Source: Sulfurimicrobium sp964384915 (lineage in GTDB: Bacteria; Pseudomonadota; Gammaproteobacteria; Burkholderiales; Sulfuricellaceae). Taken from it: a DNA stretch of 64,000 nt. A model generated the notes under the pieces. It was not told the origin of the DNA, searched no databases, and worked only from the letters and a program-made list of their open reading frames with translations. Shown in pieces: positions 1 through 8,559 of this stretch. How positions within the stretch are numbered: the stretch's first letter is position 1; each line of letters opens with the position of its first letter. The stretch is from contig CAYLMA010000007.1 of assembly GCA_964384915.1 (NCBI GenBank), positions 1 through 64,000 on the forward strand, written 5' to 3'. Position numbers and translations under genes: made by a program.

Positions 1-1250
1 AATTCGGCTTCGCCACCGCGCCGCTGGTGGTGGAAGGCTGCATCATGATGCGCAAATGCCACCTCAACACCTGCCCGGTGGGCGTGGCGACCCAGGATCC
101 CGTGCTGCGCAGGAAATTCACCGGCCAGCCCGAGCATGTGGTGAACTACTTCTTTTTCGTCGCCGAAGAAGCGCGCGAGCTCATGGCGCAGATGGGCATC
201 CGCAAGTTCGATGAGCTGATCGGCCGCAGCGACCTGCTCGACATGAAACATGGCATCGCACACTGGAAAGCACGCGGGCTGGATTTCTCCAAAATATTCC
301 ATCAGCCCGCCATGCCGGCCAGCGTGGCGCGCCTTCACGCCGAGGCACAGGACCACGGCCTGGACAAGGCGCTGGACCACCAGCTTATCGCCCAGGCCAA
401 GGCCGCCCTGGAAAACCAGCAGGCGGTGGTAATCAACAGCACCATCGGCAACGTCAACCGCACCGCCGGCACCATGCTGTCGCACGAAGTGGCCAAGCGC
501 TACGGCCAGGCCGGCCTGCCGGACGACACCATCACGGTGAAACTGAGCGGCACGGCGGGGCAGAGCTTCGGCGCCTTCCTCGCCCACGGCGTCACCTTCG
601 AGCTGACCGGCGAGGGCAACGACTATGTCGGCAAGGGCCTGTGCGGCGGCCGCATCGTGGTGATGCCGCCCGCGGATTGCCCGATCGTAGCTGAAGACAA
701 CATCATCGTCGGCAACACCGTGCTGTACGGCGCCACCAGCGGCGAATGCTATTTCCGCGGCGTGGCGGGCGAACGCTTCGCGGTGCGCAATTCCGGCGCA
801 ATCGCGGTGGTGGAAGGCCTGGGCGACCACGGCTGCGAATACATGACCGGCGGCATGGTGATCGTGCTGGGCCAGACCGGCCGCAACTTCGCTGCGGGCA
901 TGTCGGGCGGCGTGGCTTACGTGCTCGACGAGGACGGCAGCTTCGAGCGCCGCTGCAACATGTCCATGGTGCAACTGGAGCCGATCCCGGAAGAAGCCGC
1001 CGCCAGCGAAACCGGTGACGTGGGGGCGCATGGCCGGGTGCACTTCAATCACCTGGGCAAGGCCGACGCAGCGGCGCTGCGCGGGAAAATCGAGAAACAT
1101 CTGCGCTACACCGGCAGCGCGCGCGCACAGGAAATCTTGGACAACTGGGCCAGCTATCTGCCAAAGTTCGTCAAGGTCATGCCCACCGAATATCGCCGCG
1201 CCCTGCAGGAAATCGCGGCGCAGCAAGCCAAGGCAAAGGAGGTTGCATAA
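1..1250 (+). CDS. gltB: Glutamate synthase large subunit, C-terminal part (5' truncated by window)
   Basis: The reading frame is open from base 3, so only the 3' part of the gene is present (about 415 residues of a protein normally near 1500). The stretch CHLNTCPVGVATQDP near the start is the conserved cysteine-rich segment of the FMN/Fe-S synthase domain. The remainder is the C-terminal GXGXG beta-helix domain, with many glycine repeats such as GKGLCGGRIVV and YMTGGMVIVLG. The enzyme transfers ammonia released from glutamine to 2-oxoglutarate in the cytoplasm, using electrons from the small subunit. The stop codon is immediately followed by the gltD ATG with no spacer, so the two subunits are almost certainly co-translated. 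Confidence 0.97.
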   Translation, partial: FGFATAPLVVEGCIMMRKCHLNTCPVGVATQDPVLRRKFTGQPEHVVNYFFFVAEEARELMAQMGIRKFDELIGRSDLLDMKHGIAHWKARGLDFSKIFHQPAMPASVARLHAEAQDHGLDKALDHQLIAQAKAALENQQAVVINSTIGNVNRTAGTMLSHEVAKRYGQAGLPDDTITVKLSGTAGQSFGAFLAHGVTFELTGEGNDYVGKGLCGGRIVVMPPADCPIVAEDNIIVGNTVLYGATSGECYFRGVAGERFAVRNSGAIAVVEGLGDHGCEYMTGGMVIVLGQTGRNFAAGMSGGVAYVLDEDGSFERRCNMSMVQLEPIPEEAAASETGDVGAHGRVHFNHLGKADAAALRGKIEKHLRYTGSARAQEILDNWASYLPKFVKVMPTEYRRALQEIAAQQAKAKEVA

Positions 1251-2678
1251 ATGGGCAAGCCTACCGGATTCATGGAATTGCGCCGCCAGGATGAGGCGAG
1301 CCTTCCAGTCGCGGAACGGGTACAAAACTACCGCGAATTCGTGCAGCACCTGACTGACGAACAGGCCGCCATCCAGGGCGCCCGCTGCATGGACTGCGGC
1401 GTCCCCTTCTGCACCAGCGGCTGCCCGGTCAACAACATCATTCCGGACTGGAATGACCTGGTGTACCGAGGAAACTGGAAGCAGGCGCTGGACGTGCTGC
1501 ACTCCACCAACAATTTCCCCGAGTTCACAGGCCGCGTCTGCCCCGCACCGTGCGAGGCCGCGTGCACGCTGAACATCAACAATGATGCGGTGGGCATCAA
1601 GTCGATCGAGCACGCAATCATCGACAAGGGCTGGGAGCAGGGCTGGGTCGTGCCGCAGCCGGCAGCGAAAAAAACCGGCAAGAAAGTCGCCATCGTCGGC
1701 TCCGGCCCCGCCGGACTGGCCTGCGCGCAGCAACTGGCACGTGCCGGGCATGGCGTGGTGGTGTTCGAAAAGAACGACCGCATCGGCGGACTGCTGCGCT
1801 ACGGCATCCCCGATTTCAAATTCGAGAAAGCGCACATCGACCGCCGCATCGAGCAGATGCGCGCCGAGGGCGTTGAATTCCGCGTCAGCCAGCAGGTCGG
1901 CGAACAGGTGCCCGCGCAGCAGCTCAAGGACGGGTACGATGCCGTGGTGCTGAGCGGCGGCGCCGAGCAGCCGCGCGATCTGCCGGTGCCGGGACGCGAG
2001 CTGTCGGGCGTGCATTTCGCCATGGACTTCCTGCGCCAGCAGAACAAGGTGGTTGCCGGCGACACGCTGCCGCAGCAACTTCTGGCCAGCGGCAAGCATG
2101 TGGTGGTGATCGGCGGCGGCGATACCGGTTCCGACTGCGTGGGGACATCCATCCGCCAGGGCGCGCTCTCGGTGACCCAGATCGAAGTGATGCCGCGCCC
2201 CGCCGAGCAGGAAGACAAGGCGCTGACCTGGCCCAACTGGCCGCTCAAGATGCGCACTTCCAGTTCGCAGGAAGAAGGCTGCACGCGCGACTGGTCCGTC
2301 ACCACCAAGGCATTCCTCGGCGCCAATGGCAAGGTCGAAAAACTGAGTTGTGTGCGCGTGGAATGGAACGCCGGCAAGATGATCGAGATCCCTGGCAGCG
2401 AATTCGAGCTGCGCGCCGACCTGGTGCTGCTGGCGATGGGCTTTGTCAGCCCGGTGCAAAAGGTGTTGGATGCATTCGGCGTGGAAAAAGACGCTCGCGG
2501 CAACGCCAAGGCAGCAACGGACGGAGCAGGCTGCTACAAAACCTCGCTGGACAAGGTATTCGCCGCCGGCGATATGCGCCGCGGCCAGTCGCTGGTGGTG
2601 TGGGCCATACGCGAAGGGCGGCAGGCTGCGCGTGCCGTCGATGAATATCTGATGGGGTTTTCCGATTTACCCAGGTAA
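1251..2678 (+). CDS. gltD: Glutamate synthase small subunit (NADPH, 4Fe-4S)
   Basis: This 475-residue protein has the standard length of GltD. The N-terminus carries the two cysteine clusters for low-potential 4Fe-4S centres (CMDCGVPFCTSGCPV and CPAPCEAACTLNI). It is followed by a FAD-binding Rossmann motif (VAIVGSGPAGLACAQQLA) and an NADPH-binding motif (HVVVIGGGDTGSDCVG). It oxidises NADPH and passes electrons to the large subunit. The ATG directly abuts the gltB stop, indicating an operon. No strong terminator is visible in the 56-bp gap before hemE, so read-through into hemE is possible. Confidence 0.97.
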   Translation: MGKPTGFMELRRQDEASLPVAERVQNYREFVQHLTDEQAAIQGARCMDCGVPFCTSGCPVNNIIPDWNDLVYRGNWKQALDVLHSTNNFPEFTGRVCPAPCEAACTLNINNDAVGIKSIEHAIIDKGWEQGWVVPQPAAKKTGKKVAIVGSGPAGLACAQQLARAGHGVVVFEKNDRIGGLLRYGIPDFKFEKAHIDRRIEQMRAEGVEFRVSQQVGEQVPAQQLKDGYDAVVLSGGAEQPRDLPVPGRELSGVHFAMDFLRQQNKVVAGDTLPQQLLASGKHVVVIGGGDTGSDCVGTSIRQGALSVTQIEVMPRPAEQEDKALTWPNWPLKMRTSSSQEEGCTRDWSVTTKAFLGANGKVEKLSCVRVEWNAGKMIEIPGSEFELRADLVLLAMGFVSPVQKVLDAFGVEKDARGNAKAATDGAGCYKTSLDKVFAAGDMRRGQSLVVWAIREGRQAARAVDEYLMGFSDLPR

Positions 2679-2734
2679 TTCACCTCCTCGCCCCGCTTGC
2701 GGGCGACGGCTTGGGGACTAAAAAGGGTTATAAG

Positions 2735-3802
2735 ATGCACAGCAAACTGAAAAACGATACCTTCCTGCGCGCCCTGCTGCGCCAGCCCACCGAATATACC
2801 CCGATCTGGATGATGCGCCAGGCCGGCCGCTACCTGCCGGAGTACAACAAGACGCGCGAACGCGCCGGCGACTTCATGTCGCTGTGCAAGAGCCCCGACC
2901 TGGCCACCGAAGTGACGCTGCAACCGCTGGCGCGCTTCCCCCTCGATGCCGCGATCCTTTTTTCCGACATTCTCACCATCCCCGACGCCATGGGCCTGGG
3001 ACTGTATTTTTCCCAGGGCGAAGGCCCGAAATTCGAGCGCCCGTTGCGCGACGAGTGGGAGATCCGCGACCTGACCGTACCCGATCCCAATGTCCACCTG
3101 CGTTATGTCATGGACGCCGTCAGCCAGATCCGCTCGGCACTGGATGGCTCCGTTCCCCTGATCGGCTTCTCCGGCAGCCCCTGGACGCTGGCTTGCTACA
3201 TGGTGGAAGGCGGCAGCAGCAGCGACTTCACCCTGATCAAAACCATGCTCTACAGCCGTCCCGACCTGCTGCACCGCATTCTTGACATCAACGCACAGGC
3301 GGTCACCGCCTACCTCAACGCCCAGATCGAGGCCGGCGCCCAAGCGGTGATGATATTCGACTCCTGGGGCGGCGCGCTCAGCCACGCGGCCTACCATGAG
3401 TTTTCGCTGGCTTACATGGAAAAAATCGTCAGCGGCCTGACGCGCGAAAAAGATGGCGTCAAGATTCCCGCCATCGTATTCACCAAGGGTGGCGGCCTCT
3501 GGCTGGAAAGCATCGCCAACATCGGCTGCGATGCGGTTGGCCTGGACTGGCCGATCGATATCGGCGAAGCGCGCCGCCGCGTGGGCGGCAAAGTGGCGTT
3601 ACAGGGCAATATCGACCCGACCGTGCTGTTCTCCAACCCGGAAGTAATTCGCGCTGAAACAGGCAAGATTCTGGCTTCCTACGGCAAGGGCTCCGGCCAC
3701 GTCTTCAACCTCGGCCACGGCATTTCCCAGTTCACCCCGCCAGAGAATGCAGCCGCCCTGGTCGAAGCGGTGCATGAACTAAGCCGCCCATACCATAATT
3801 AA
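2735..3802 (+). CDS. hemE: Uroporphyrinogen decarboxylase
   Basis: The product is 355 residues, the normal length for HemE. It decarboxylates the four acetate groups of uroporphyrinogen III to give coproporphyrinogen III in cytoplasmic haem synthesis. The family signature PIWMMRQAGRYLPEY lies near the N-terminus, and the second signature around IGFSGSPWTLACYMVEG is present. The ATG at 2735 was chosen because homologues begin at MHSKLKND. An in-frame TTG at 2711 would add eight residues with no family support. It lies on the same strand as gltBD and upstream of priA. Confidence 0.97.
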   Translation: MHSKLKNDTFLRALLRQPTEYTPIWMMRQAGRYLPEYNKTRERAGDFMSLCKSPDLATEVTLQPLARFPLDAAILFSDILTIPDAMGLGLYFSQGEGPKFERPLRDEWEIRDLTVPDPNVHLRYVMDAVSQIRSALDGSVPLIGFSGSPWTLACYMVEGGSSSDFTLIKTMLYSRPDLLHRILDINAQAVTAYLNAQIEAGAQAVMIFDSWGGALSHAAYHEFSLAYMEKIVSGLTREKDGVKIPAIVFTKGGGLWLESIANIGCDAVGLDWPIDIGEARRRVGGKVALQGNIDPTVLFSNPEVIRAETGKILASYGKGSGHVFNLGHGISQFTPPENAAALVEAVHELSRPYHN

Positions 3803-3862
3803 GCGCGCACGGGGCTGAATTTGCGATGATTTATGCACAGTTCCGATAAAGTTCCAGGCGTC

Positions 3863-3915
3863 AATAGAAACAATCCCAAAATAACCTGGGTTTTTCATAA
3901 GCAATTGTTTCTATT
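3863..3915. repeat. 12-bp perfect inverted repeat, 29-nt spacer
   Basis: AATAGAAACAAT at 3863-3874 is matched by its exact complement ATTGTTTCTATT at 3904-3915. The stem is AT-rich and no T-run follows, so it does not look like an intrinsic terminator for hemE. A protein-binding site pair is an alternative. Confidence 0.75.
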
Positions 3916-3965
3916 AACATTAGAACTAATGCCCAAGGACTGCCCTTAAGCAAAAAGTTCTTTCC

Positions 3966-3990
3966 TGCCAAGCAATTATTCCACTTGGCA
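3966..3990. repeat. 7-bp inverted repeat
   Basis: TGCCAAG at 3966-3972 pairs with CTTGGCA at 3984-3990 across an 11-nt loop. It lies 8 bp before the next inverted repeat, which contains a DnaA box. Confidence 0.55.
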
Positions 3991-3997
3991 GCGCTTT

Positions 3998-4028
3998 ACT
4001 CACAGAGTTATCCACAGATTCTGTGAGT
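3998..4028. promoter_or_regulatory. DnaA box inside an 8-bp inverted repeat
   Basis: ACTCACAG (3998-4005) and CTGTGAGT (4021-4028) are exact inverted repeats. Between them, at 4008-4016, lies TTATCCACA, the consensus high-affinity DnaA box. This is seen directly. A role as a DnaA-regulated promoter element, a DnaA titration site or part of a replication origin is inference. A single box without an AT-rich unwinding region or dnaA gene nearby is not enough to call an origin. Confidence 0.6.
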
Positions 4029-4099
4029 AACTTGGATTCCCCAAGCATGACAGATAGTTACGCTGAAAAGATAAAGACATCCTTAACTCTATTGCTAGA

Positions 4100-4126
4100 G
4101 CATAAATGCAAGCCATTCGTTTATGC
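4100..4126. repeat. 7-bp inverted repeat upstream of priA
   Basis: GCATAAA at 4100-4106 pairs with TTTATGC at 4120-4126 across 13 nt. It is about 100 bp before the priA start, so it could lie in the promoter or the leader. Confidence 0.45.
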
Positions 4127-4224
4127 CTCGACCGCAAATGGGCAATATCCTTTCTTCCTGGCCTGCTTCTCGTCTTTGGGCCTCGGCAGCCTGAACACTT
4201 AGCAAGGTTTAAACTGGCGCGCTC

Positions 4225-6420
4225 ATGGACCGGATTCTAAAGATTGCGCTCGATGTTCCTCTCGACACCCTTTTTGACTACAGGGCTGAAGGCGTCGATG
4301 CGGAGGATGTCGGCCGGCGGGTATTGGTTACCTTCGGGCGCAGGAAAATGATTGGCCTGATTACGGCACTGGCAAGCCACTCGGATCTTCCTGCCGCAAA
4401 CATCAAGCCGGTATTGACAGTATTCCGTGATACGCCGGCACTCACGCCGGACATCCTCAGGCTGTTGAAATTTTGCGCTGATTATTATCATCATCCGCTG
4501 GGTGAGGTGATTTTCACCGCCCTGCCGCAGCGGCTACGCTCCGACCAGCCAAGCTCGCTTTTCTGCCAGATCAGCTACGTTCTCAACGCAGCTGCGCCAC
4601 AACTGGATGACGTGCCCGCGCGCGCCCTTGTGAAGCGCAAGTTGCTGGCCAAGATGGCCCAGGGACCGGCCACCGCCCGCGAAACCCTCCTTGCCCTCTC
4701 GCCCGGCGCGGGCAAGCATCTCAAGGAAATGCTCGCAGCGGGCTGGATCACGCAGCAGCAGGATGCCCGCCCCAGAGCTCTTATTCCTGCCGCATCTGGC
4801 GCACCTCCCGAACTGCCCACGCTCAACCCGGAACAGGCCGCCGTAATTAGCAGCTTCGCGTCTGCCCCCGCAGGTTTCTCGGCCTCGCTGCTATTAGGCA
4901 TCACCGGGAGCGGGAAAACCGAGGTCTACCTGCGCCTGACCGCAACCCAGCTGGAGCAGGGCAAACAGGTGCTGGTGCTGGTGCCGGAAATCAATCTCAC
5001 GCCGCAACTGGAAGCGCGCTTCCAGACCCGCTTCCCAGATGCGCCCGTGGTCAGCCTGCACAGCAGCCTCGGCAACAGCGAGCGTCTGCACCACTGGCTG
5101 CTGGCCCAGTCCGGACAGGCCCGCATCGTCCTCGGCACGCGCTTGTCCGTATTCACCCCCCTGCCGGAGCTGGGCCTCATCATCGTTGACGAAGAGCACG
5201 ACAGCTCGTTCAAACAGCAGGACGGGCTGCGCTACAACGCGCGCGACATGGCGGTGGCACGCGCCAGTCAAGCCGGCATTCCCATCCTGCTGGGCTCCGC
5301 CACGCCGGCGCTGGAGAGCTACCACAACGCCCTGGCCGGACGTTACCGCCTGCTGCGCCTGACCTGCCGCGCGGTTGAAGAAGCGCAACTGCCCGCCATC
5401 CGTTGCGTGGATATGCGCAGCGAGAAACCGCAGGATGGCCTGTCAGCCACGCTGCTTCGGGCACTTTCGGAGAACCTCGAACACGGCCGGCAGAGCCTGG
5501 TGTTCATCAACCGGCGCGGCTATGCCCCGGTGCTGATGTGCAACCAATGCGGCTGGCTGGCCCCCTGCCTGCGCTGCTCCAGCCGGCTGGTGGTACATCT
5601 GCGCGAGCGGCACCTGCGCTGCCACCATTGCGGCCACGAAGAACGCATTCCGCGCGCCTGCCCGGGTTGCGGCAATCCCGACCTGGCCCCCCTGGGGCAA
5701 GGCACGCAGCGCCTGGAAGACGCCCTGGCACAGCATTTCCCCTCCGCCCGCATCCTGCGCATCGACCGCGACAGCACGCGGCGCAAGCACGCCCTCAAGG
5801 AAATGCTGCAGGAAGTGCACGAGGAGCGCGTGGACATCCTGGTCGGCACCCAGATCCTCGCCAAGGGCCATGATTTCAAGCGCCTCACCCTGGTGGGCGC
5901 GCTCAACGTGGATGGCGCGCTGTACAGCGCCGATTTCCGCGCGGCAGAGCGCCTCTTCGCCCAGTTGATGCAGGTCGCGGGACGCGCAGGGCGCGCCTCC
6001 GAGCCCGGCACGGTGCTGATCCAGACCCAGTTCCCCGACCACCCCCTGTTCGAGGCTCTGCGCCATCAGGACTATGAGGCGTTCGCCAAAGACCAGCTAA
6101 CCGAGCGCAAGCAGGCCGGCTTCCCGCCGTTCTGCCACCAGGCCTTGTTGCGCGCCGAGGCAAGCCAGCTAGAAACGGCGCTGGCATTTCTGCGCCAGGC
6201 AAAAAAACTGGCTGCGCCGAACGCTGCCGAGATCACGCTTTACGACCCCGTGCCCGCTCCCATGGCCCGTCTTGCCGGGCGCGAACGGGCACAGCTCTTG
6301 GCGCAGGCGGATTCACGCCGCGATTTGCAGCACTTCCTGCAGCACTGGAATGCGGCACTGACGGAACTCAAGGCACGCCAGGTGCGCTGGTCGATCGACG
6401 TGGACCCGCTTGACTTCTGA
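4225..6420 (+). CDS. priA: Primosomal protein N', replication restart helicase
   Basis: At 731 residues this is a full-length PriA. It recognises stalled or collapsed forks, unwinds the lagging strand and directs DnaB reloading. An N-terminal 3'-end-binding domain is followed by the superfamily-2 helicase core with Walker A (GITGSGKTEVY) and the DEEH box. The zinc-binding region carries paired cysteines (CNQCGWLAPCLRC, then CHHCG and CPGCG). The ATG at 4225 begins MDRILKIALDVPLD, matching the usual family N-terminus. The upstream DnaA-box spacer is notable for a replication gene. Confidence 0.97.
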   Translation: MDRILKIALDVPLDTLFDYRAEGVDAEDVGRRVLVTFGRRKMIGLITALASHSDLPAANIKPVLTVFRDTPALTPDILRLLKFCADYYHHPLGEVIFTALPQRLRSDQPSSLFCQISYVLNAAAPQLDDVPARALVKRKLLAKMAQGPATARETLLALSPGAGKHLKEMLAAGWITQQQDARPRALIPAASGAPPELPTLNPEQAAVISSFASAPAGFSASLLLGITGSGKTEVYLRLTATQLEQGKQVLVLVPEINLTPQLEARFQTRFPDAPVVSLHSSLGNSERLHHWLLAQSGQARIVLGTRLSVFTPLPELGLIIVDEEHDSSFKQQDGLRYNARDMAVARASQAGIPILLGSATPALESYHNALAGRYRLLRLTCRAVEEAQLPAIRCVDMRSEKPQDGLSATLLRALSENLEHGRQSLVFINRRGYAPVLMCNQCGWLAPCLRCSSRLVVHLRERHLRCHHCGHEERIPRACPGCGNPDLAPLGQGTQRLEDALAQHFPSARILRIDRDSTRRKHALKEMLQEVHEERVDILVGTQILAKGHDFKRLTLVGALNVDGALYSADFRAAERLFAQLMQVAGRAGRASEPGTVLIQTQFPDHPLFEALRHQDYEAFAKDQLTERKQAGFPPFCHQALLRAEASQLETALAFLRQAKKLAAPNAAEITLYDPVPAPMARLAGRERAQLLAQADSRRDLQHFLQHWNAALTELKARQVRWSIDVDPLDF

Positions 6421-7082
6421 GCCTCGGCTCTAAGGCCCGCATTTTCCTCGCTCTATGGCACGGCCAGGGTGTGCCCTTCTCTCATTGCTTGCAAATACCA
6501 AACACCCAGGAACCACCCACAATGTAATCGCCGTAGATCTTGCCACTAAACCAGCGATAATTGGCAGCGCGACACCAATCCGATCAGTTTTCTGTATCGA
6601 TACATAGATTGATTCTATATACTAACTATATTCCATAAAATAATGAGTCTGGCGATTTGAAAAACCCACCAGCACATCTTTGCAACTAGCCTAAGGGAGT
6701 CCTGAACAAGTGTGCACGGTCTTTGCAAGCATGGCGAAGAAATCCTGTTTTCAATAGCGCTACAAGATTGCTTCGATGTTTAGCGCCTCGCAATGACTGA
6801 TAAATCAGCAAATCCCCCCTGCCCGAAGAGATTCATGAATATTGCGTCATAGATGGGATATTGTCCGCCCTTCGTTTGTGTGGATGCGCGATAGCCATGC
6901 TCAGAAATTGGCCGGAATGCGAAAAGAAGATTGTCAGATAGCGGCTGGGAAATTCAGCGCAGCAAAGGAAGGGGGAAAGATGATGCTTTTTGTTTGGTGA
7001 GTGAGCACCCGTTTCCTGCCTGTTTATGCAAGTTCATATTATCCATCTCAAATAGCGGCAGTTTTAACAGGAGAACAAAAGA
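6421..7082. other. Non-coding stretch before superoxide dismutase
   Basis: I find no supportable gene in these 662 bp. The part from about 6590 to 6650 is AT-rich and contains a perfect 12-bp palindrome, TGTATCGATACA at 6593-6604. The end carries the sod leader with a good Shine-Dalgarno (CAGGAG) just upstream of the ATG at 7083. No terminator-like hairpin for priA is obvious. Confidence 0.5.
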
Positions 7083-7790
7083 ATGAACATTGATCGTAGA
7101 GGGTTTCTGGTGGCTGCTGCCGCGCTCGGAGTGGCTTCACTGAGTGGTGCCGCGCTGGCATCCAATGCTGCGGGTGACAAGCGATTAATCGAGTTGCCGG
7201 AACTGCCGTGGGGACAGGGTGCGCTCGACCCGGTGATTTCGAGCAGCACCGTAGGCGTCCACTACGGGAAGCATCACAAGGGTTACGTGGATGCGCTGAA
7301 CAAACTCATTGTGGGCACGCCCCTCGAAGGCCGGGCGCTCGATGAGATCGTGCGCGAAGCAGCTGGCAAGGCTGACAAGGTTGCCATTTTTAACAATGCA
7401 GCCCAGACGTGGAATCACACTTTTTACTGGAACAGTCTGTCCCCCAAGGGTGGCGGCAAGCCGGGGGGGGACTTGGTTGCCAGAATCGAGGCGAATTTTG
7501 GCTCATTCGATGAGTTCCGCAAGGCGTTCCTGACGGCATCAACCGGCCAGTTTGGCTCCGGTTGGGTCTGGCTGGTCCTGGATAAGGGTAGCAAGAAACT
7601 GTCCCTGTTCAAGACAGGCAACGCGGATACGCCGATCACGGGCGATACACTCATTCCACTGGCCGTGCTCGACGTGTGGGAGCACGCCTATTACCTAGAC
7701 TACCAGAACCGCCGCCTCGATTACGCAACAGCTGTTCTGGACAAGCTCATGAACTGGCGCTTCGTCGAGGAAAACCTTGTGAAAGCCTAA
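7083..7790 (+). CDS. Superoxide dismutase, Fe-type, with Tat export signal
   Basis: The 235-residue protein is an Fe/Mn-family superoxide dismutase. Metal-ligand and active-site segments are present: HYGKHHKGYVD, AAQTWNHTFYW and DVWEHAYYLDY. The glutamine in AAQTWNH is typical of the iron subgroup, but metal use cannot be proven from sequence. Unlike cytosolic SodB, it starts with a twin-arginine signal: DRRGFLV, then a hydrophobic alanine-rich stretch ending near ALA-S at residues 20-27. It should therefore be folded with its metal in the cytoplasm and exported to the periplasm. It stands alone, with 157 bp to the next gene. Confidence 0.93.
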   Translation: MNIDRRGFLVAAAALGVASLSGAALASNAAGDKRLIELPELPWGQGALDPVISSSTVGVHYGKHHKGYVDALNKLIVGTPLEGRALDEIVREAAGKADKVAIFNNAAQTWNHTFYWNSLSPKGGGKPGGDLVARIEANFGSFDEFRKAFLTASTGQFGSGWVWLVLDKGSKKLSLFKTGNADTPITGDTLIPLAVLDVWEHAYYLDYQNRRLDYATAVLDKLMNWRFVEENLVKA

Positions 7791-7947
7791 GGCTGGAACA
7801 ATCCCCTGCTGCCGCGACGGGCCGGTTGTGGTGGCGAAATTATAGGCCTTGAGTTGGTGCTAAATCATGGACAGCGGCAATCAAGGAAAAATGTGCGGAT
7901 ATTTCCCTCTTTTGCTGAGTTAGGATAATCAAATTGGCAGAGATTCG

Positions 7948-8559
7948 ATGAACGTTATAGTTATTACCAAATCACCCGGTGAGTTCAGGAAGGCGTTTTC
8001 CAGCTTGGACACAGGCGCAATCTTCAAGATTTTCGATTCCAGTGAACAAGGGCTGGCATACTGGCGGGCAGAGAAATCAGAGCTCATTTTTTGTGATACG
8101 ACCATGCCGGACATCAGCGGCTTTCGAATTGCAAAAACCATCGCCAATGAAAAAGGCTGCCATGCAGCCGATGTCTACCTGATGTCGCGCAATGTCAATG
8201 AAGCCGATGTGCTCTGGGCGAAAAAACAGGGCGCGAGTGGCGTCATCGAATGCAATTCTGCCGTGGTAAACAAAATCGTAATTACCCGCCATCAAACGGG
8301 GCCGTTCAGCACCACACGGGATGAAGTGGAAAGTGTCGATATAGCCAGACTCAATGAGATTGACGAGGCGTTGTGCAAAGAGCTCGGCCCTGTTGCTTTC
8401 ATATTGTCAGAAGAGGCAAGGACGCTGCTGGCAACAAAAAACACCTTGACGCCTGGTACTTATGCCACACATCTGGCGCGGAATATCCAGAACTCAGCAG
8501 GGCGGCAGCGGTTCCTGGACCAGTTTCTGGATCAAGAAAAAATTGTGAGGGATAGGTAA
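7948..8559 (+). CDS. Degenerate response-regulator receiver protein
   Basis: This 203-residue protein has an N-terminal CheY-like fold. Asp50 in LIFCDTTMPDISGF sits at the phospho-acceptor position. The acidic pair normally following beta-1 is absent (VIVITKSPGEF), and the conserved lysine after beta-5 is missing (GASGVIECN). The domain may thus be phosphorylated poorly or act as a pseudo-receiver. Residues 125-203 form a second helical domain starting around LGPVAFILSEEA, which I do not recognise with confidence. No DNA-binding motif is visible. Its stop overlaps the next ATG (TAATG), so it is co-translated with the haem sensor and is presumably its partner. Confidence 0.7.
   Translation: MNVIVITKSPGEFRKAFSSLDTGAIFKIFDSSEQGLAYWRAEKSELIFCDTTMPDISGFRIAKTIANEKGCHAADVYLMSRNVNEADVLWAKKQGASGVIECNSAVVNKIVITRHQTGPFSTTRDEVESVDIARLNEIDEALCKELGPVAFILSEEARTLLATKNTLTPGTYATHLARNIQNSAGRQRFLDQFLDQEKIVRDR

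Larger units (their letters stand above)
3803..4224. other. hemE-priA spacer with clustered inverted repeats
   Basis: No convincing gene lies in these 422 bp. The DNA is clearly more AT-rich than its flanks and contains four separate inverted repeats, listed individually, one of which encloses a perfect DnaA box. The last 100 bp should contain the priA promoter and leader, but I see no strong ribosome binding site before the priA ATG at 4225. Confidence 0.7.

Noticed and set aside
4008..4016. Chromosomal replication origin at the DnaA box before priA
   Set aside because: Only one perfect DnaA box is visible, with no cluster, no unwinding element and no dnaA/dnaN genes. The atp-glmUS cluster at the right end is often near the origin in proteobacteria, but that is only suggestive.
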